Below are positions 60,130-64,000 of a DNA stretch of 64,000 bases, in pieces; within the stretch, counting starts at the first letter, position 1, and each line of letters opens with the position of its first letter. The stretch is from Mangifera indica (lineage: Eukaryota > Streptophyta > Magnoliopsida > Sapindales > Anacardiaceae), in assembly GCF_011075055.1 (NCBI RefSeq), contig NC_058155.1, positions 9,395,537 to 9,459,536 on the forward strand, read 5' to 3'. The notes beneath the pieces were generated by a model. That model ran no database searches, had not been told where the DNA came from, and was given only the letters and a program-made list of their open reading frames with translations. The position numbers were made by a program, and so were the translations under genes.

Positions 60130-60968
60130 GGCCAAAGGACTATTTCCCACCCAGGGTATGTTGCATTCTCAAGTTTTTCCTTTTTAACTTTGATAATCTC
60201 AAATACCCACCTATGAGTAGTTAAAATTAACGAAACTCTAACCTCTTAAAAATTTACCTCTTTTTGCCTCTATAAACTTTAAAAACTAAAAGTTCCTCCA
60301 GCCTAAGTTTTAAAAAATGATAGTTTTGCCCTACGGTTTCGTTTTGAGATCTTCGTCTCCATTGCCGGCAGCCTCTCCCTCCCGATGCTTCCTCCCCTTC
60401 CGGCGGACGCTCTTCTCCCATTTGGATGTTCGGTTGACGTCAGAGGAGCGGTGGAAGACGAAGAGCTTCGTCGAGGAACTTTGTCTTCCCAAAGGTCTTC
60501 TTCTAGGAAGACGATCATCTTCTCAAACAAAGACGACAACTTAGCCTTCGTTTGGGAGGACGAAGAACTTCTTTTTCCCTGACAAAATTCTTCGTCTTTT
60601 ACTGTTTTTTTGACATTGATCAGACATCCAAATGGAATGAGAGAGACTGTTGGAGGGAGATGAAGCTTCGAGAGAGAGAGGCATCCGACAATGGAGCTGA
60701 AGATGACATTAGAGATCTCGAAATGAAACCTTAAGGTAAAACTGTCATTGTTTAAAACTAAGACTGAAAAAAAATTTTAGTTTTTAAAGTTTAGAAGGAT
60801 AAAAAAAGATTATATTTTAGTTTATTTTTACTATTATAAAAAAATAATAATTTTATTTTTATTATCATTAATTTTAACTACTTATAGATAAATATTTAGG
60901 ATTATCAAAGTTAAAAAAAAAAAAACGTAAAAATACAGCATACCTTGGTGGGAAATAGTGCTTTGGCC
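60130..60968. mobile_element. MULE-type MITE, older sister of the 15.2 kb palindrome
   Basis: Left end GGCCAAAGGACTATTTCCCA; right end reverse-complemented GGCCAAAGCACTATTTCCCA. Interior phrases match the 15.2–16.1 kb element (GCCTAAGTTT, TTTTGCCCTACGGTTT, CTCTCCCTCCCGA, GTGGAAGACGAAGAGCTTCG). Flanks TAAAAATAA and CAAAAATAT agree at 7 of 9 bases. Left and right halves have diverged far more than in the younger copy. The short frames on both strands are translation of the repeat. Confidence 0.88.
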
Positions 60969-63803
60969 CAAAAATATATCAAATTAGGTTGACTTCGAAA
61001 TCTAAATCAGCCCAATTCGATTCTTTTTATTATTTAAACTACCCTTTAGCCGACCCCTCCACTGTCTTTGGTGGGGTAAATTAATCTTGTCCCTTTCGAT
61101 CACTGATGGCCAACAGATTATTAACTATTCCACGTGAATATCGTGTCAATTGACTCACTCCATGAAAGCTGCAGCTATGAAATAATATATAATAGTTCTG
61201 TTATGATATAATAAACTATGTAGCATTAGAATGTGTGGCTGTAATGTATTGTCTTGACTTGTATTTGTAACTTTCCTACACAATTTCTCTTGTTTGCCCC
61301 AAAAAAAAATGTCAAGTTTGCTGCATGTGATAGTGACACAGTGGCAATAACATGGTCATTTATGTAATTTAAGTTTTGGGCAACTTAGGTTATGATAATG
61401 ACATTGATGATAAAAAATCTATATTTTTACCCAATGTTGAAAAGATTGAGAAGGGTGTAATGTAACTTTGAACAAGCACCCTAAACAATATATCTGCTAG
61501 GTTTCATTGCTCTCTGCTCTCTGCTCTCTCTCTTAATCCTTAACATAAATATATTCCCCTGTAAGTATAAAGGGAAATAATAAGAAATTAATCTCATTGA
61601 TGTTAAGAAGAGGTTATGTCTAAAGAGGTTTTCTCATTGTTTGGAACTAAAAAGTTCATCTACTTTCTTGAACAATAGGTGGATGGAAGAGGTGTCTATT
61701 CATAGTTTCTTACTGTAGTTAGTTGCTGAGTGTAAAACTGGTTCGAATAAGAAAAAAACTTGTCGAAAAAATGTTCTAAGGATAGAAATTGACCTTATAA
61801 CGATCAGCACATCCTTCATGCATACATACATATAATACACACACATATATATACAAAAACTAAACGATATTAAAATTTGACAGAAAAAATAGATATCCAG
61901 AAACCATTGTCGAAAATTAACTCCAATGGTAGATATATAATCACTGTGTCGGTGTTGCTGTCAAATGGTCATTCCAACTATTGAATTTCGTAGCTCGCTA
62001 GCCACAAGAATCTAGAAAGCGATTTTGCTTAGAAAAATCAAGCTGTGTTCATTTCAGTAGGCATGATTAGCAACTTCATAATTTCAATCATTCAGGTATG
62101 GTTCGAGGGTAGATGAGGCAGTAGAAGCAAAAACTTTTAGGTGATAGATTTCTGAATTGCATTCCAACTTTATTTTTCACCACTCATTTGTTGCCCCACC
62201 AGATGGTGGTTGGATTGGAGTAATAATATCGGACATAGTACCTGTTCAGGATGTCTACCTTTCCTCCAATTGAAGCACAGAATAAATATAAAATGTTTTA
62301 AAGGTGATTCAGTCCATTATTCAATAATTTATGTGCATTATTATGATATTGATATTATTATAATAATATCCTATGTAAAAACAATAATGTTTATATATTA
62401 TGCTCTCTTTTATCTTCGTATAATTTTGAATTTATAAAATAAGATATAGTGTTAAACGTGTAACTATATAATTAAATATATTAAGTTTTGAAAATAGTAA
62501 ATATAGTAATTTAATTTTTCTTTTTAATGAAAACTATAACGAATATGTTGAGGAGAACGTTGAAATGAAAGTAAACTATGCAGATTCATACACCAAGAAC
62601 TATGCAGATTCATCACAAGTTCCCTTTATCTAATCATACAATAGGACGGAAAGTAAACTTATCTTGGCTGTCGATGAGCAACAATCATTTGAATCTCCTT
62701 GATGGAGCACCTGTTTATACATGGTAAGTTAGAGTTGAAAAAAGTTGGACATCCATTTGAGCATGGTGGGCTGCTTTGAAATAAGGTATACCCCCATATT
62801 AACATCTAAGAGCGTTTGGTTAAGGGATTAAAAAATTATTTAGAGTATCTATTTTTTATTATTTATATTATATTTTTTTATTTATAAGTAATAAAAAATT
62901 TGGGTAAAAGATTTTAATAATATTTTATTACTAATAGTGATATGGTAGATAATATAAAGAGTAATCTGATTATCACCTCTATCTCAGATATTAAAATATT
63001 ATCAAGATAATTTTAATTTTATTATAACTATATTCTTATTTATTTATTTTTTAAGGTAAAAATAATCTAATTTTTAATTAATATAATAAATAATATAAAA
63101 AATATTTTAAAATAATTATATCCAAAAGTATTTAAGTAAAATAATATATAAGTATTATTTTATTACTTCTAATTAAATACAATAATTATTTATATTTATT
63201 AAATTTTATCAATAATAATAATAATAATAATTTATATGTATTAATTTTTAAAATAATTTTTTAGTTTTAATAATAAAACACTTTCTGTGTCAACATCTAC
63301 TAAATGGATCCAAGGGTTAGCCTAAAAAAAGTTGACCCTATTTCGGGTACTGAAAAGAAAAACTAATCCCAAATTTAGATGGACCACTTCACTCATGGCA
63401 ATTGTCATTTAGTAGTGTGGTTGCAGCTGAGAGAGAATGTTGGAATTTGTCTCAGATTGAAAGGAAAAAGAAAGGCCCATCTTGAAAAGCAAACGAAAAA
63501 GAAAAATGAAATAGTGTATATTAAGTGTCCAAATTAAATTAACTTAAGCCTAACAATCAAAACTGAAATATGATAAAGCTTATAATTAATTATTTTAAAA
63601 TACTAATCCAACATATGGAACAGACTGCCTATTCAGCTTTGAACCACATGTTTCTCTCGACACCTAATTGGCTCACAGAACCACATGTTCCTTGCGATGC
63701 CTACTTAGCTCACTGAACCAAAATTTTTACTATTTAACAAGCGTAAGTGACCATAAACAGCCCAGGCATCTTTTCTTGGTTACTAACTTATTTTCTTCCA
63801 GAA
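60969..63803. other. Spacer and upstream region of the dioxygenase gene
   Basis: No gene found from 60969 to 63640. An (AAT)n tract lies at about 63210–63232 and a GCTCTCT repeat near 61510. Immediately upstream of the next gene, a 37-base unit starting GAACCACATGTT is repeated at 63641–63677 and 63678–63714. TTTTCTTCCAG just before the ATG resembles a splice acceptor, so the leader may contain an intron. Confidence 0.5.
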
Positions 63804-64000
63804 ATGTATTGTGTGAAAGACCTAGTTGAATCCGGTGGTTCCCTCCAATCTGTTCCTTCCAAATATATTTTCCCCGAAAATCCTGAAGACTGCATAATCT
63901 CAGATGCAGAAACAATCCCCATTATTGACTTTTCCTTGCTTACTTCTGCTTCTCTCAAACAACGCTCCAAGGTTATCCATGAACTTGGCACTGCATGCCG
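63804..64000 (+). CDS. 2-oxoglutarate/Fe(II)-dependent dioxygenase, N-terminal part (continues beyond the right edge)
   Basis: The first 65 codons from the ATG read MYCVKDLVESGGSLQSVPSK, then YIFPENPEDC, and the DIOX_N core IPIIDFSLL, followed by QRSKVIHELGTAC. This order (leading helix, Val-Pro-x-x-Tyr, Ile-Pro-Ile-Ile-Asp) is the N-terminal domain of plant DOXC dioxygenases, which hydroxylate or desaturate small molecules such as flavonoids and hormones. The catalytic His–Asp–His and Arg–x–Ser residues lie off the window, so the substrate cannot be inferred. The overlapping minus-strand frames are shadows. Confidence 0.85.
   Translation, partial: MYCVKDLVESGGSLQSVPSKYIFPENPEDCIISDAETIPIIDFSLLTSASLKQRSKVIHELGTAC

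Noticed and set aside
60303..60734. Frames on both strands at 60.3–60.7 kb
   Set aside because: These are translation of the older palindromic MITE; the similarity to the 15.4–15.9 kb frames is due to the repeat.

Overview
The window is nuclear DNA from a flowering plant, most likely a eudicot. Genes are split by AT-rich GT–AG introns, the spacers are AT-rich and full of small non-autonomous DNA transposons, and every recognisable product has a clear eudicot relative: FAM91, a bHLH96-type factor, an ATL6/31-type RING ligase, a classical arabinogalactan protein, uclacyanin and a plastid RRM protein. I cannot name the species from sequence alone. Most gene models were built by hand from reading frames and splice sites, and their phases close. 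There is no operon structure, CRISPR array or clear tRNA/rRNA gene.

Layout. 0–9.3 kb: a divergent pair, the 5' part of the queuine tRNA-ribosyltransferase catalytic subunit (minus strand, running off the left edge) and a complete ten-exon FAM91 gene (plus). 9.3–18.1 kb: gene-poor, packed with long terminal inverted-repeat (TIR) MITEs whose ends read roughly GGCCAAA-GACTATTTCCCACCC. They are flanked by perfect to degenerate 9-bp duplications, as expected for Mutator-like (MULE) elements. The youngest copy (15205–16125) is almost one large palindrome with a perfect 9-bp duplication. 18.3–18.8 kb: an arabinogalactan protein gene with a MITE just upstream of its promoter. 22.4–23.1 kb: a uclacyanin-type phytocyanin (minus). 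28.4–29.9 kb: a plastid two-RRM RNA-binding protein (minus). 30.8–32.9 kb: a coiled-coil gene (minus) that looks broken, with a copy of part of one exon about 0.9 kb away. 34.0–35.0 kb: a small probable plastid membrane protein (minus). 42.0–43.3 kb: a bHLH96-like transcription factor (minus) with a GC–AG first intron. 54.4–55.6 kb: a single-exon ATL RING-H2 ubiquitin ligase (plus). 63.8 kb to the end: the start of a 2-oxoglutarate-dependent dioxygenase (plus).

The rest (about two thirds) is spacer. It holds at least nine MULE-type MITEs or fragments, a clean hAT MITE nested in one of them, a tandem cluster of about 160-bp foldback MITEs (50.2–51.0 kb), a 1–1.2 kb non-coding segment present twice (56.5–57.6 and 58.3–59.5 kb), two tRNA-like SINE candidates and several microsatellites. 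The genes belong to unrelated pathways (tRNA modification, Golgi trafficking, cell wall, plastid RNA, transcription, ubiquitination, secondary metabolism), which is normal for a plant chromosome. No new multi-gene system is evident. The most notable items are the palindromic MITE family, the decaying coiled-coil gene with its exon copy, and the GC–AG intron.
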